DNA from: Lamellibrachia satsuma
Taxonomy: Eukaryota; Annelida; Polychaeta; Sabellida; Siboglinidae
NCBI GenBank assembly: GCA_033239005.1
Contig: BSQZ01000126.1
Span: 266,001-330,000, forward strand
Length of the DNA: 64,000 bases
Reading direction: 5' to 3'
Under the pieces are notes generated by a model. That model was not told where the DNA came from, did no database searches, and worked only from the letters and a program-made list of their open reading frames with translations. Shown piece after piece: positions 44,751 to 54,777 of the stretch; positions within the stretch are counted from its first letter, which is position 1, and every line of letters starts with the position of its first letter. Made by a program: the position numbers and the translations under genes.

Positions 44751-46118
44751 TCTCACTACTCATTCATCTAACACCAGGTGGCACTGTCCTTTGCTTTTCT
44801 TCAAACAGTGCATAGTGGTCGTGCTTGTGTTCTTTCTAGCTTTTTCCTCTTCCCCGTCTCTTCCCTGTATGAAAACGTGATCTACCAGTGTAAGATATTA
44901 AGCAATCTTCAGGTTTACCACTTGTAGTTTTCCAGTATTATCATGATTCCATTGGTGTTACCAACATATGTGGGATGGACAGTGATATATTTATGGTACC
45001 AACAGATGTGGTGTGGGCAATACTGTTTGATATGTGCATAAGGAGAGGTGATACCAATATTATGATACTCCACATGATATTGTTGATGTCACAACATATT
45101 TAATAAATAAATAATATATATCCATATACGTCAAATTCCAATTTGATTAGAATAAGTTACTTTATTTATGTTATCATGATATACATGTATATTACATAGG
45201 AGAACTGTTGAACTAGAACATATAAATATTCTCTCCTCGAATTATAATGATAACATGTGATGTCGACGTAGTTAGGGTTGAACATGGAAATAAATAGTAC
45301 AAATCTATTTTTCAGGGTAGTTACAGCTAACTCTTAATATGCATTTGTTTTGACAGAATAGGCACTCTCGACCTAACATGGTGGTGTAGTGTCATGGCCA
45401 GGAAATCAACATAAGTTTTATGCACCTACAGAGAGATGCCAAATGACTCAAAATGACCAAGACTAATGACAGTTGGTGTTACAATATCAAAACAAAACAA
45501 TTTAATGTGGTTATAAAATTACAATTTTAAATTAATGTGAGACAGGTGTAGGGTGTTCATATAGACCACAAAAAGCTGTCAGAAAATGTCAACAGGCCAA
45601 CCAGTTGTCAGAAATTAAAATTTCATGATTACGGAAATACATTGCTCCCCCCAATGTTTCGTTAAGATAGGATTTTGACCTTAAATCTGACCTACCAGGA
45701 TATGTATGTTTCACATAATGGATAGCTTTGTTCAGTAGAATATAGGCTTTAAATTAATACTAACTACCTTTTGACCCCAAAAAAATGTTGACCTTTTGAC
45801 CCAAAAAAATCCATTTTACTTCAATGACCGACATTTTTAGTGGAACAATTGTGTTTGTCATTTGTGATGTTTTGGCAAATAGCTTTTGTCAAGATTTCAT
45901 GTTATCGCAATGACGGCGGAATTCATGAACGGAAGTAATTTCAACCAAATTGCTCACTAATCTAGCGACAAACACACACAGGGAAATAGCTGTTTTTGAT
46001 TGGTTGTTCAGTGTCGTATTTTGTGACTATCCTGAAAACGTCACTGTTTATTTCCATGTTGGTCCAATCATGTCTCCTTATCGTTTTATTGTTTCAGTTT
46101 TTTATCTAATATTATTAA
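44751..46118. other. Non-coding stretch
   Basis: No gene was seen. Between about 45670 and 45830 several TTGACC(T/C) motifs occur, reminiscent of the cluster at 12.9-13.2 kb but without clear direct-repeat spacing. Confidence 0.5.
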
Positions 46119-46316
46119 GAGAACTATAACATATAATGAGAAACAGCTAATTGCACCCCTGTACAAAGCAATAGTTAGACCGCATTTGGAATATTGCATA
46201 CAAGCATGGAGGCCATGTCGTAAGAAGGACATCGACAAGCTAGAAAGAAAACAGCGAAGAGCAACTAAAATGATTCAAGAACACTAGAGACCAGGAGACT
46301 AAGAGGAGACCAAATA
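46119..46316 (+). pseudogene. CR1 fragment C (ORF2 C-terminal part)
   Basis: About 200 bp matching the same CR1 family: LIAPLYKAIVRPHLEYCIQA, WRPCRKKDIDKLERKQRRAT, then an internal deletion joining to the segment for LETRRLRGDQ. Truncated on both sides. Confidence 0.88.
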
Positions 46317-46327
46317 TAATCATAGCC

Positions 46328-47560
46328 ATAGGCGGATTCAGAGGGGGGTCCAGACCCCCCTTTTTTTGAGTACCAAAAAAATCCATTGCAATTGCATGTC
46401 CACGGACGACAAAGGCATAGCCAAGAAACAACACAAGGTCAAAAGTGTCAATTACTACATACGAATTCTTCAGTGGCAGTCCGACGTTTTCAGACACTGA
46501 TCTAGCACAGGCGATGTACATGGCGTCCAGGGATCCCCAAAGTTATTCTTAGCATTGTCGGTGACGTCGTTCATAGATTCACTGCACACGGTCACCGCAC
46601 TCACGTGTACACAACACGCCCACCTCGAGTTTGACCATGTCTCCACGCGAAAGAATGAACATAATATGGGAATGTTTGGCGCTCATAGACGTGTTGGGCG
46701 GAGTTGCTAGATCTTGGCAATTTGCAAATTGGGCTCGATTGCGCAATCCTCGGATACTCGAGAATCTGCAGATTGCACATCCATCAGCAGGTTGCACAGA
46801 TCCAGCAAATGCGCCCAATAGACGCACTGGTCGTTTGTTGAAAATCGTCTGCATCAGTTCTTCGGACCGGACTTTCAAGATAACAATTGGCATTTTTACA
46901 GATAAAAATGTAAACTGTCCTATCGTATCATCAACGTCTTTGAATATCTTAATCTTTATAACAAGTAATACATTACGTTTCGCTGTCATTTTAACACAGA
47001 ACCAAGAGGAATGATGTACTTTTTTATGACACGATTAGGTTTAGCTATTTTCAAAATGGCCTGTCGGCTGCACTTCAAGAATCTATGCTGTCTGGTTGGT
47101 ATTAGGGCAATAGCCCTTACTAAATATTTCATTTAAGCCAGACTTATGCTAGAAGGAAAGCAAGCCCCATGAGCTTAGTTCATTAATTCATTGATTGAGC
47201 CAGTCCAACCAGAAGATGTACAAGAAAAGCGTTCACGTCCTGAAGAGCATTGTAGAAACAGTTGTATTTTGTGGAAAACATCTTGAGACCGGAAGGAAGA
47301 ATGCGCATTATACATAAGGAATCACGCAGAATGAAGTGATTGATGTAGTAGCTGAATACATTAGAAAGGAAAATACACGAAGCCTTGAAGACGAAAATGC
47401 TTTTTTCCATCATGGCAGATGAGGTCACATATCCACATGGTAACCAGGAGATTATGTCAGTGTGCTTGACAACGATTCCTGGAACGAATCCTAAAACATC
47501 TGGCACCATACATGAGCAAAACGAAACTTGTCGGAATGTGCAAGACCAGATGAGTGGAGC
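46328..47560 (+). mobile_element. hAT-like (DUF4371/ZMYM-type) transposon remnant
   Basis: The left border TAGGCGGATTCAGAGGGGGG is followed by a perfect 8-bp hairpin GGGGGGTC-CA-GACCCCCC (46343-46360), a type of C/G-rich start I associate with hAT elements coding for DUF4371 transposases. About 850 bp further lies a transposase fragment (47200-47505). No matching right end was identified; repeat B follows directly. The interior 46600-47010 has two overlapping opposite frames without recognised domains. Confidence 0.5.
47210..47505 (+). pseudogene. DUF4371-type hAT transposase fragment
   Basis: KSVHVLKSIVETVVFCGK corresponds to the 'I..TI.FCG(R/K)Q' block of these transposase-like proteins. 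After a stop, EVIDVVAEYIRKE and then, in a shifted frame, FSIMADEVTYP followed by GNQEIMSVCL correspond to the 'FFSIMADE.TD.S..EQ' block. The acidic catalytic Asp in MADE is kept. The rest of the protein (usually more than 500 residues) is missing, and there are at least one stop and one frameshift. Family assignment rests on these motifs only. Confidence 0.65.
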
Positions 47561-47564
47561 TACG

Positions 47565-48035
47565 ACACATTTTTATGACATCTATGAGTTCTTGTGTGAA
47601 CATCTGGAAGCTGTACTACTGAATCCGTTTAGATATCATGACATCTACGAGGAGGTTGCATGGACTGGCCGTTGGGACCAGGACTCCAATCTTTAAAAGA
47701 GGAACTGTTTTGTGACCACCTATTTATGGAGCTTGTTGTGTAATGATTAACAGAGCTGTTGATGAACAAAAGTTATTAAAACACAGCTGATATAAACAGA
47801 GTTTCTAGTATCTAGTTGTTCCCAGCACCCGGCAACGTTCTATTAACTGACTACAGTCTTTATAATTATATTGTGGTTAGAAAGTTATGGTCTTTTGAGG
47901 TCTATAACTTTTTCAGAACTTTATCGCCAAGTTGACCTCAGTGATTCTTTAACGTCCCAAATTGAGACGGGACCGACATTATCGTGATCTCCGAGTTACG
48001 AGGGACACACAGTCAACAATGCTGAGATCCAGGTT
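47565..48035 (+). repeat. Dispersed repeat 'B', copy 2
   Basis: Collinear with 29020-29655 (shared CTACTGAATCCGTTT, TAGTATCTAGTTGTTCCCAG, GAGACGGGACCGACATTA, TACGAGGGACACACAGTC), with a deletion of about 130 bp after ACTCCAATCTTT. The frame coding FYDIYEFLCEHLEAVLLNP runs through its start; in copy 1 the same frame has a stop. Confidence 0.75.
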
Positions 48036-48466
48036 TTTACATAAAAAATTATGGGTAAACATCAACCGGGATGTAAAATACCTATGCAAATCTTGCCACA
48101 CATGTCAGGAGTATCAGTTGTATCAGTACAATATGATATAATGCAATAACACTTTATTCGTCCGACCAGGAAATCACAGTGCCGATCGACACTTAACAAC
48201 ACGATAGAAATAAAACTTTGAACATTAAGTTTGGAGTTGGCACATCACATATATACAATATAAATCACAGGTTATTTAATCACAAATTTATGTCTAATTT
48301 AGCGTTAAGAATTGAAATGGCAGAGGGTAAAAAAGAATATGTGTAGCGGTTTGTCTTCATGTTAGGGAGTAAAAAGGCCATTACTAATACTTTACTGTAT
48401 CATACAATACGTACTCGTACTCATAAAATGTACTTGTACTCAGCTTTTAGTAATGTACTCGTAGGG
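48036..48466. other. Non-coding stretch
   Basis: Ends in repeated GTACTCGTACTCATAAAAT sequence, which also occurs just right of the pogo-like element, indicating the target of that insertion. Confidence 0.5.
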
Positions 48467-48874
48467 GAAACTGGGGTGCATTGGGACACCCTCCAATAGC
48501 TATATTTCGTGCAGAAATAGTGACGTCATCAGTGGGTGTTCGCCATCTTGATTTTATAACAAAAGTACCACTGAGCAAGACATGCAAGTATAATTATGAT
48601 TTACAGGTAGTTAGACAAACATTTTAATACTAAGTGAAAAAGACAGCCGTAATAGTGCAGGTAAATCAAGTTGAACAAAGGCATCATTTCATATTTTAGA
48701 TGACTCATTTCTAATATATATATTACAATTATTTGGATTTTTAAACACATGGTATGCACATGGGGTGCATTGGGACATATTCATTGGGGTGTATTAGGAC
48801 GCTGTCCCAGTGCACTCCATATGTACATGTATTATACGTGATCGCAAACAATTTACAGACTTTTTACACCAGAG

Positions 48875-49470
48875 CGCTTTTCGCCTGAGGATGTGAGGCC
48901 CTACCCGAAGGCTGGAGCTAGGAAGAAGACAAGTAAAAAGAAATGTAAGACACTAATTCTTACATAACTCCTGTGAAACAACAGCTGGTAGAAGATATAA
49001 GGCAGAGGGAAAATAGGAGAAGTCCAAGCCAGTTGTCGATAAACCCAAGACAAAGAGTTCAAAGAAGACAACAGTTTTGTCAGATAGTGATTCATCTGAC
49101 GCCGAGGAAATAACTGCACCGCTCACTGTTGATGATTCAGATGATTCTGAAAAATCATTTGAATCTGACTTTGAGGAAGACAAACAAAAACCACTGAAGT
49201 AAGATGAGAAGAACGGTGACTTCGTCCTTGCAAAGTACTCATCTAAAAGGGCAGTTTCTCAAGTCATCTGTAAAGTCTTGCAAGGGCCAAATGAGGATGA
49301 TATCTTGAAGGTCGAGTTTCTTGTTTGTCAGCCTACTAAGATGAAGGGTGCTCTGTTTGTCATCCCAGAAAAAGGAAGATATTAATGAATTTGACTTCAA
49401 GGACATCATTCTGATACTTCCAATTACCACACGTGGTACCAGGCACACAGTGAAACAGTTCATTTTTGAT
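48875..49470 (+). pseudogene. C-terminal remnant of a pogo/Tigger (DDE-1) transposase
   Basis: FSPEDVRPYPKAGARKK with a basic KKTSKKKCK stretch (48880-48950) is the segment that follows the DDE domain in invertebrate pogo/Tigger-like proteins. After a frame change TPVKQQLVEDIRQRENRR follows, then in another frame an acidic Ser/Asp/Glu-rich linker (LSDSDSSDAEE, about 49075-49190), then GDFVLAKYSSKRAVSQVICK and KVEFLVCQPTKMKGALFVIP (49215-49375), and after one more shift KEDINEFDFKDIILILP. These match the terminal 'GDFVLVKF..K..YVG' module. The usual PHD-like zinc finger between linker and terminal module is missing. The catalytic DDE residues are not in the window. Confidence 0.7.
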
Positions 49471-49953
49471 CAAGGTTTGAGCGCGTATTTCTACTACCAG
49501 TTGTTAGCCAGCATCAGTTCATTGTAGGCTACTGGTTGCCTAAACAAATATGATTGTATTGCCCCAAATTATGACCCGGAATGTGCTTCGAAGTTGATTG
49601 TATTGAACTTGGGGCTTTAGTAATTAGTGTATCCAAATGCAATGTTTGCTATACGTCAGCTCGTGTGCACAGTGAAACAGTGCATTTTTTATTTAGACTG
49701 GGGCAAGTATTTATAGTTAACCAGCATCAGTTCATTGTAGGCTACTGGTTTCCTAAATAAGTATGATTATCATCCCAAATTATAGCCTAGCGTGTGCTTC
49801 GAAGTTGATTGTGTTGAATGTGATGCTCTAGTAATTACTGTATATAAATGCGGTGTTTGCTGTACGTAAGTTCAATCAAGCTGGATATGCCTACCTATTG
49901 TCTCAATGCGCCCCAGTAACTGTCCGAATGCACCCCAATTATGTTGTACATGC

Positions 49954-50016
49954 ATAGAGTTACATCATTAATCATTCACCGATACACTAACTAACGGGTG
50001 TTCTATTTATGTATGT
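49954..50016 (+). repeat. Short dispersed repeat R65, copy 2
   Basis: Has ATAGAGTTACATCATTAATC, then ACTAACTAACGGGTGTTC and TATTTATGT. It lies inside the pogo-like element, near its right end. Confidence 0.65.
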
Positions 50017-50213
50017 GGGTACATGGGACAACATTTGTGCTTGATAAGAGTGTGAATTTACAAAAGAATTCAATGTATATCACAAATATTGAGTGTGCAC
50101 AAGATGTCCAAATTAATCCTTCAAGGATAGTATCAGTTATTTTCCTGTATCTTTACTAATAAAGAAAAAAAATTGTACACAAATCATCCCAATGCACTCC
50201 AGTCTCCCCCACT

Positions 50214-50905
50214 CAGCCATCACCAATGTACTCGTACTCATAAAATTGTACTCAGACCCAGGTCTAGTCAGAATCTACGTTTTATGCATTTGGGTATTAT
50301 TATAAATATGCACAACATATAATTCACAAAAGAAAAAAAGGAAAACGACTTGGAAAGTGAAAGCAACTACAAACCTGCAACGTGATGGCGCACAACTGCT
50401 CCACAGGACCTACAGTCCCGTTTCCCCGGGGTTGGATCACGAATAACTACGATCGTCTTGTCTTCTGTTTGGGTTAACTGTCGGTCGTACATACACGAAG
50501 TCAACAAAATACTGATTTTAGTTTGCTCGGTGGCACTGACAACAGCTAACAACACAACTACAATAGTCTAATGGTTGCGTTGAAATGCCCCGTCGCGAAA
50601 TGACGTGTGTCATTACTGCTTTTCTACTCTTAAAACTGTAACGTTTCTGGAAACGCTTGCGGTATTCTGGGAAGTCACCGCCTCCGCCTGGTTATTGCTC
50701 AGCAGATAGACTATTAATATTTGGCAACTGACGCGCAGACAGATAGCATTGTATCCGAATTATTTAATATACATCTACACAATTCAATAGTTAATGACAA
50801 TATAATTTATAAAGCAACAAAGATCGTGTTGTTGTCATTTAGAACTTTTAGTGGATTAAATGCAACTGCGGTATTTGTGGGCTCTGAGCTCTTATCAGTT
50901 GACAC
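50214..50905. other. Non-coding stretch
   Basis: A minus-strand frame at 50367-50555 (DRQLTQTEDKTIVVIRDPT) looks mildly protein-like but has no ATG, no known domain and no clear acceptor. It is not called. Confidence 0.45.
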
Positions 50906-50969
50906 CATAGAGCATCATTAATCATCCCCCTATTCAACGTTACTAACGGGTGTTCTACTTATGTCTATG
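50906..50969 (+). repeat. Short dispersed repeat R65, copy 3 (left of the THAP/YqaJ remnant)
   Basis: CATAGAGCATCATTAATCAT, CCCCCTATTC, then TTACTAACGGGTGTTCTAC. It lies about 780 bp before the THAP exon and is inverted relative to copy 4 at 53824-53858. Confidence 0.65.
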
Positions 50970-51583
50970 GTTGACATATGATAAAGTGATGCCGGCATGG
51001 ACCAGTGACATTCATGCTGCTGCACGGCAAGAACCCACTGGAGGCCCAGTGTTTATACTGTGCAACACACAGTCTTCATCATATATCTATAGATATACAG
51101 TACTAATAAAAGATTATTACTATATAGCTATATATACCTAATACATTATTACGTGCACAATCTATCTATGCACCTTGTATATCAAATATCATAACATATG
51201 AACTATAAGAGTAGCACCACTAAACATGATCGAAACTGAACTTTCTGAAGTGCTCTATACATGTGTTAGCTAATGACTGCAAGTGGTCAAAATCTCATTA
51301 AGCCCTGTTGGATATTCTTCTCTAAGGTCCCACAAATATTCTTTTCCCACCTTCCAACACATTCCCCAGCTGCTCCATCACAGCCATTTCCACCTGCAGA
51401 TCAAGATCTTTCTCGAATGTTATCTGGCCAACTTACCCAAGGATACGCTCCATGTCAAGAAATGTGCTCTCTCATTTAAGCTTTCAATTGTTTTAGTAGG
51501 CAACATTTCACACGGTTTGTGAAACAAATGCATAGAATGCAATGAATGTTGCAATGTGTACAGATTGAGTTACGTGATAGTGC
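50970..51583. other. Non-coding stretch upstream of the THAP-like exon
   Basis: No coding sequence was recognised. Confidence 0.45.
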
Positions 51584-51591
51584 TGACGTCA
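51584..51591. promoter_or_regulatory. Perfect CRE palindrome TGACGTCA
   Basis: A consensus CREB/ATF site lies 93 bp upstream of the THAP-like ATG. One such site is expected by chance about every 65 kb; a second occurs at 48531-48538, so significance is weak. Confidence 0.25.
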
Positions 51592-51684
51592 TTAAACACC
51601 CTCTACTGGAGTGAGCATCGTGCATTAAACTCTCCAAGACAAACATTTTGGAGGCTTGCTGGAGAAAGTTGTGGGACAACGAAT

Positions 51685-51757
51685 ATGGTTATTTCCTGTG
51701 TGGCTTACAGCTGTACGAATCGACAGTAGACAGGATCTAACATCTCGTTATTTTCAG
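51685..51757 (+). pseudogene. THAP zinc-finger first exon (with premature stop)
   Basis: The frame MVISCVAYSCTNR, stop (TAG 51727-51729), then TGSNISLFS matches the N-terminal part of a THAP C2CH DNA-binding domain, where two Cys come early (here C5 and C10) and a GxxISFxRFP-like segment follows. The segment ends in TTTTCAG|GTAATT, a strong splice donor, at the place where many THAP genes have their first intron. The second half of the domain (Trp, Cys, His, ..F) was not found in the next 470 bp. It could belong to the SWIM/YqaJ gene downstream or be an independent remnant. Confidence 0.6.
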
Positions 51758-52229
51758 GTAATTTATGTCGCAAATGTTTGTGTTGTGTTAGTGTATATGT
51801 GAATGAATGTAACAGTTTCAAAAATGTTCTGAAATATCAATATATTACAGATACGTTTGTTTTTCATGTGGATAGGGTACATTAAGTGTTTCCCAGTAGC
51901 CACAATGATTGGGTGCAACATAAAATGTTATACGGCTAGGATTCAGTGTTATAAATAATGTGTGTGCGTGTATGCATATTTGTAACTCTTTTTTAAAACT
52001 CTACTATATGTCTGCTCATTAATAAGATTTGTATTCTTTACTAAGTCATCTACATTTAACGAGGCTTTTCCCTTTTTGGTCGTCGTTTTCCTTTTCATCG
52101 TTGTATGAACCACTATGTGTGCACACATGCGCCGGCGGCCATTTCGCATTACAAGCCAACCTCGCGGCGACCCATTGTGAATGTGCAGTGATCCAGTAAA
52201 TTGTTTTCTTTGTTGTTGAGAATCGCAGT

Positions 52230-52580
52230 ATGTCTACAAAGGCAGGATACAAGGTGGCCAAACAACCGTATGTTTACACCTTAAAAATAGTCTTAGATCT
52301 GTTGAGTAGGCAAAGGTATTTGGAGAAATTACGAATCGTTGATGTAGATCCGTATGCGTTGCCAAATTCAGCATGGTCCAAGAGTGATGCAAGCTTCCCA
52401 GCACAGTGCCCTATACAGACATTGTAAATTATTTGATATTTACTATGAGTTTCTACACAATGGAAGACATGAAGGCGTGGAAAAGCGTAGAGGTCTACAA
52501 TCAGTTGACGTCTGGTTGGATCAGCGATGTAGCAGTTTTTTTTTTGTTGTGAAAAATGGCTGTACGTTGTACGAGCGAAG
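52230..52580 (+). pseudogene. SWIM/YqaJ-type gene, N-terminal exon (frameshifted)
   Basis: The exon starts with ATG at 52230 (also directly preceded by CGCAG, a possible acceptor). It encodes KQPYVYTLKIVLDLLSRQ and IVDVDPYALPNSAW, then after a frameshift near 52403 the segment VPYTDIVNYLIFTMSFYT, MEDMKAWKSVEVYNQLTSGW and ISDVAV. This is the conserved N-terminal module of a SWIM/YqaJ/PHD protein family of invertebrates whose function is unknown to me. A T-run (about 52537-52547) shifts the frame again before EKWLYVVRAK. The exon closes at GCGAAG|GTATGA, a good donor. A CpG-containing segment around 52120-52170 upstream could be a promoter. Confidence 0.7.
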
Positions 52581-52955
52581 GTATGATTGTTTTGGTCTTT
52601 TGCTTAAGTTTTACATTTTAGGCAGGCCTAGCGTAGGCTATGGCTTATGCTATGACTATGTCGTATGAAATGTTAAGGATATGTAAATGCAAAAATAATG
52701 TAGGCATTTTTTATTAATTCATATTTGTTTATATTAAACATATTTTATGAATTAATGTTTTATTATATTTAATTCATATTTGTTTTATATAACCATGAAT
52801 AGTAGCCTTATGTCTATGCACCAACTAGTGTATACAGAGGATAATAAAGTAAGTGTATTGTTAACCACGATTTAAGGCTTAATTTTGTCTGTATCAGGTA
52901 TAATATTTTTTATTTTTCTAAATTTACTACTTATATTCTGCACTCTGTTTCACAG

Positions 52956-53509
52956 GTCGTTCATTCGTAGAGACTTCGTGAAAAGCCGTTGCAGCCCTGG
53001 ATCGTCGCAGAAAAAGCCGGGACTGTCTGCACCGCTCATTGTGACTGTATGGCAGGGCTGGAGGGAGCTACTACAAGGTGCAATGCCAGCTGTTTGTGTG
53101 TGGCCACACTTATGGAGACTTTGTTATATGGACCCAGAAGTCTTATCACTGTAAGTGGGTTGTCAAAGACGAAGTTTTGTGGGAGGAAATGCTGCCCAAA
53201 GCCCGCCATTTCTTTCACGTAGGTGTGCTACCAGAGCTGCTTGGCAAGTGCTATACACGTCTTTCTCCGGTGGCCTGTCCAGTGAATGAGATCAATGTGG
53301 ACAGCAGTGAGAAGCCACAAGCACTGTGGTGCTACTGTCAGGAGTCTGGTGACATGGTAGCATGTGATCGTGGAAGCTGCCAATACGAGTGGAAAGTCGA
53401 AAGGACAAGCGCAAACAGAGGATGCAGAAACGCAACCCAACTGCCCACACAACTGCTGGGACCACCCTCACCCAACTTATTAATCAGTCTGGTGGCCATG
53501 CCCCATTAA
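52956..53509 (+). pseudogene. SWIM zinc finger, partial YqaJ nuclease and PHD-like part of the same gene
   Basis: The acceptor TTTCACAG precedes codons for VVHS, a TAG stop (52968-52970), then [20 protein letters not shown] and [11 protein letters not shown]: the SWIM CxC pair (HCDC) is present but the distal CxH is gone. Directly after, in another frame, [20 protein letters not shown] and [10 protein letters not shown], then [20 protein letters not shown] match the C-terminal end of a YqaJ domain (lambda-exonuclease-like PD-(D/E)XK fold); the catalytic core that should lie between is deleted at about 53070. WCYCQESGDMVACDRGSCQY follows, the first half of a PHD-type finger, lacking its His-Cys part. 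Multiple breaks show it cannot make the full protein. The intron is 52581-52955. Confidence 0.72.
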
Positions 53510-53668
53510 GAACAAATGACAATGACAAATCTTCAAGTTAATTGGTTCCTGGTGTCATCGTCACTGGCTACTAGCTCGATAAGTTTATACTTCTCTGGTA
53601 GCAACCTCATCTTCATTGCTTTTGTTTGCCTTATATTGAACATGATGATGGTGAGGAGGAAATACATT

Positions 53669-53669
53669 A

Positions 53670-53700
<31 letters not shown>

Positions 53701-53712
53701 CACTTACTTACA
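53669..53712. repeat. (ACTT)n microsatellite
   Basis: About ten ACTT units with one CACT interruption. Confidence 0.95.
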
Positions 53713-53823
53713 TATGTTAGACAACTATTTTTAACATGCTATGTTCATACTATAAACAGTACTACCCTATGTGTCATGCAGTGGATGCAACTGTTTCTGC
53801 CGTGAGCTGGCTTATCGCTCTTG

Positions 53824-53858
53824 TGTATAGGGGGGTGATTAATGATGTAACTCTATAG
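53824..53858 (-). repeat. Short dispersed repeat R65, copy 4 (inverted, first half only)
   Basis: On the minus strand it reads TATAGAGTTACATCATTAAT then CACCCCCCTATACACAA. It faces copy 3 (50906-50969), so the two bracket the THAP/SWIM/YqaJ/PHD remnant with about 2.95 kb between outer edges. Confidence 0.65.
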
Positions 53859-54777
53859 TCGGCCTACACACTGGCAAATAACTGTTTGGCTGTAAAATCT
53901 TAACATTGGTTAAGACAGTGCTCAACTGGAACAAATCCACGTTTCTCCTCATCCTCTCCGAACCTAATATTGAATAAATTGCATCATTACTGGCAGTTAA
54001 ATGACATTTATAAACCAAACCTGACCGGTATTTAAAGATTGAATTGTTTGGTATAGGGACTAGTTATATATTTTTTATGAATTTTTTATCTCCTACTGAT
54101 TACTGCCGATTTCTCTTCAGTGACGCCTTTGAAACATGGTTGATTTTGCAGAATATATTCTGTTACATTGTAGTTAATTGTTTATTCAATAAGTATTATT
54201 CAAAATAGAATTTACCAAACAAGCTTCTGATTTTAAAAAAATGCACACTTCAAAGATGGGTGGGGAATACTATTATATGGAACAGTTTCTTGGATATTCG
54301 ATTTCCCAAAAAAATTAAACTGAAACATATACAAGGTCATGTGTAATTGGCAGTTTCTGGGGTATTCTATTTCCAAGAAAATGAAACCATGAAACAGAAA
54401 TAGGTATGAACCGGCTTGATGTTATTCGTTCTGTTTTGAGCAACCTTGGCTGCAATACGTGGAACTTACAACGTTTCTGAAGCATGGTACACCTACAATT
54501 GAAATAAAAATCTAAACCTGACGTTTGAGCAAAACATTGGCTAGCAATATAAGAATAACCGCAAGAATTTCTGTTGTGTTCTCACATTGATAACTATGAG
54601 ACACGGGTTCTATTGAAACAGATTATATCGAGGAATTACAGAATACCACTTTAGCTGAAACACGCCTTTATTTTGTTCCTCGTGCGCATGCTCAAGATGA
54701 CGTACTATCATTACATATTCATGAGCTACGATCGAGTATCCTCAATACACTACAGTTTCTATACTTATGTTAGGATT
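53859..54777. other. Non-coding stretch
   Basis: No gene was seen. Two related CAGTTTCT(T/G)GG(A/G)TATTC segments (near 54281 and 54352) form a small imperfect duplication. Confidence 0.5.

Larger units (their letters stand above)
48472..50213. mobile_element. Pogo/Tigger-like DNA transposon remnant with TIRs
   Basis: The left end GGGGAAACTGGGGTGCATTG mirrors the right end, which read inward is GGGGGAGACTGGAGTGCATT. Internal copies of GGGGTGCATTGGGACA (48769) and, inverted, CGAATGCACCCC (49925) suggest subterminal repeats. A C-terminal transposase remnant lies inside on the plus strand. The DDE catalytic part is deleted. The element sits within a GTACTCGTACTC repeat present on both sides. 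Confidence 0.7.

Noticed and set aside
46579..47014. Opposing 136- and 127-codon frames
   Set aside because: They overlap on opposite strands and neither has a recognised domain; the region lies in a decayed hAT-like element.
50367..50555. Minus-strand frame with DRQLTQTEDKTIVVIRDPT
   Set aside because: No ATG, no clear acceptor and no recognised domain; too weak to call an exon.
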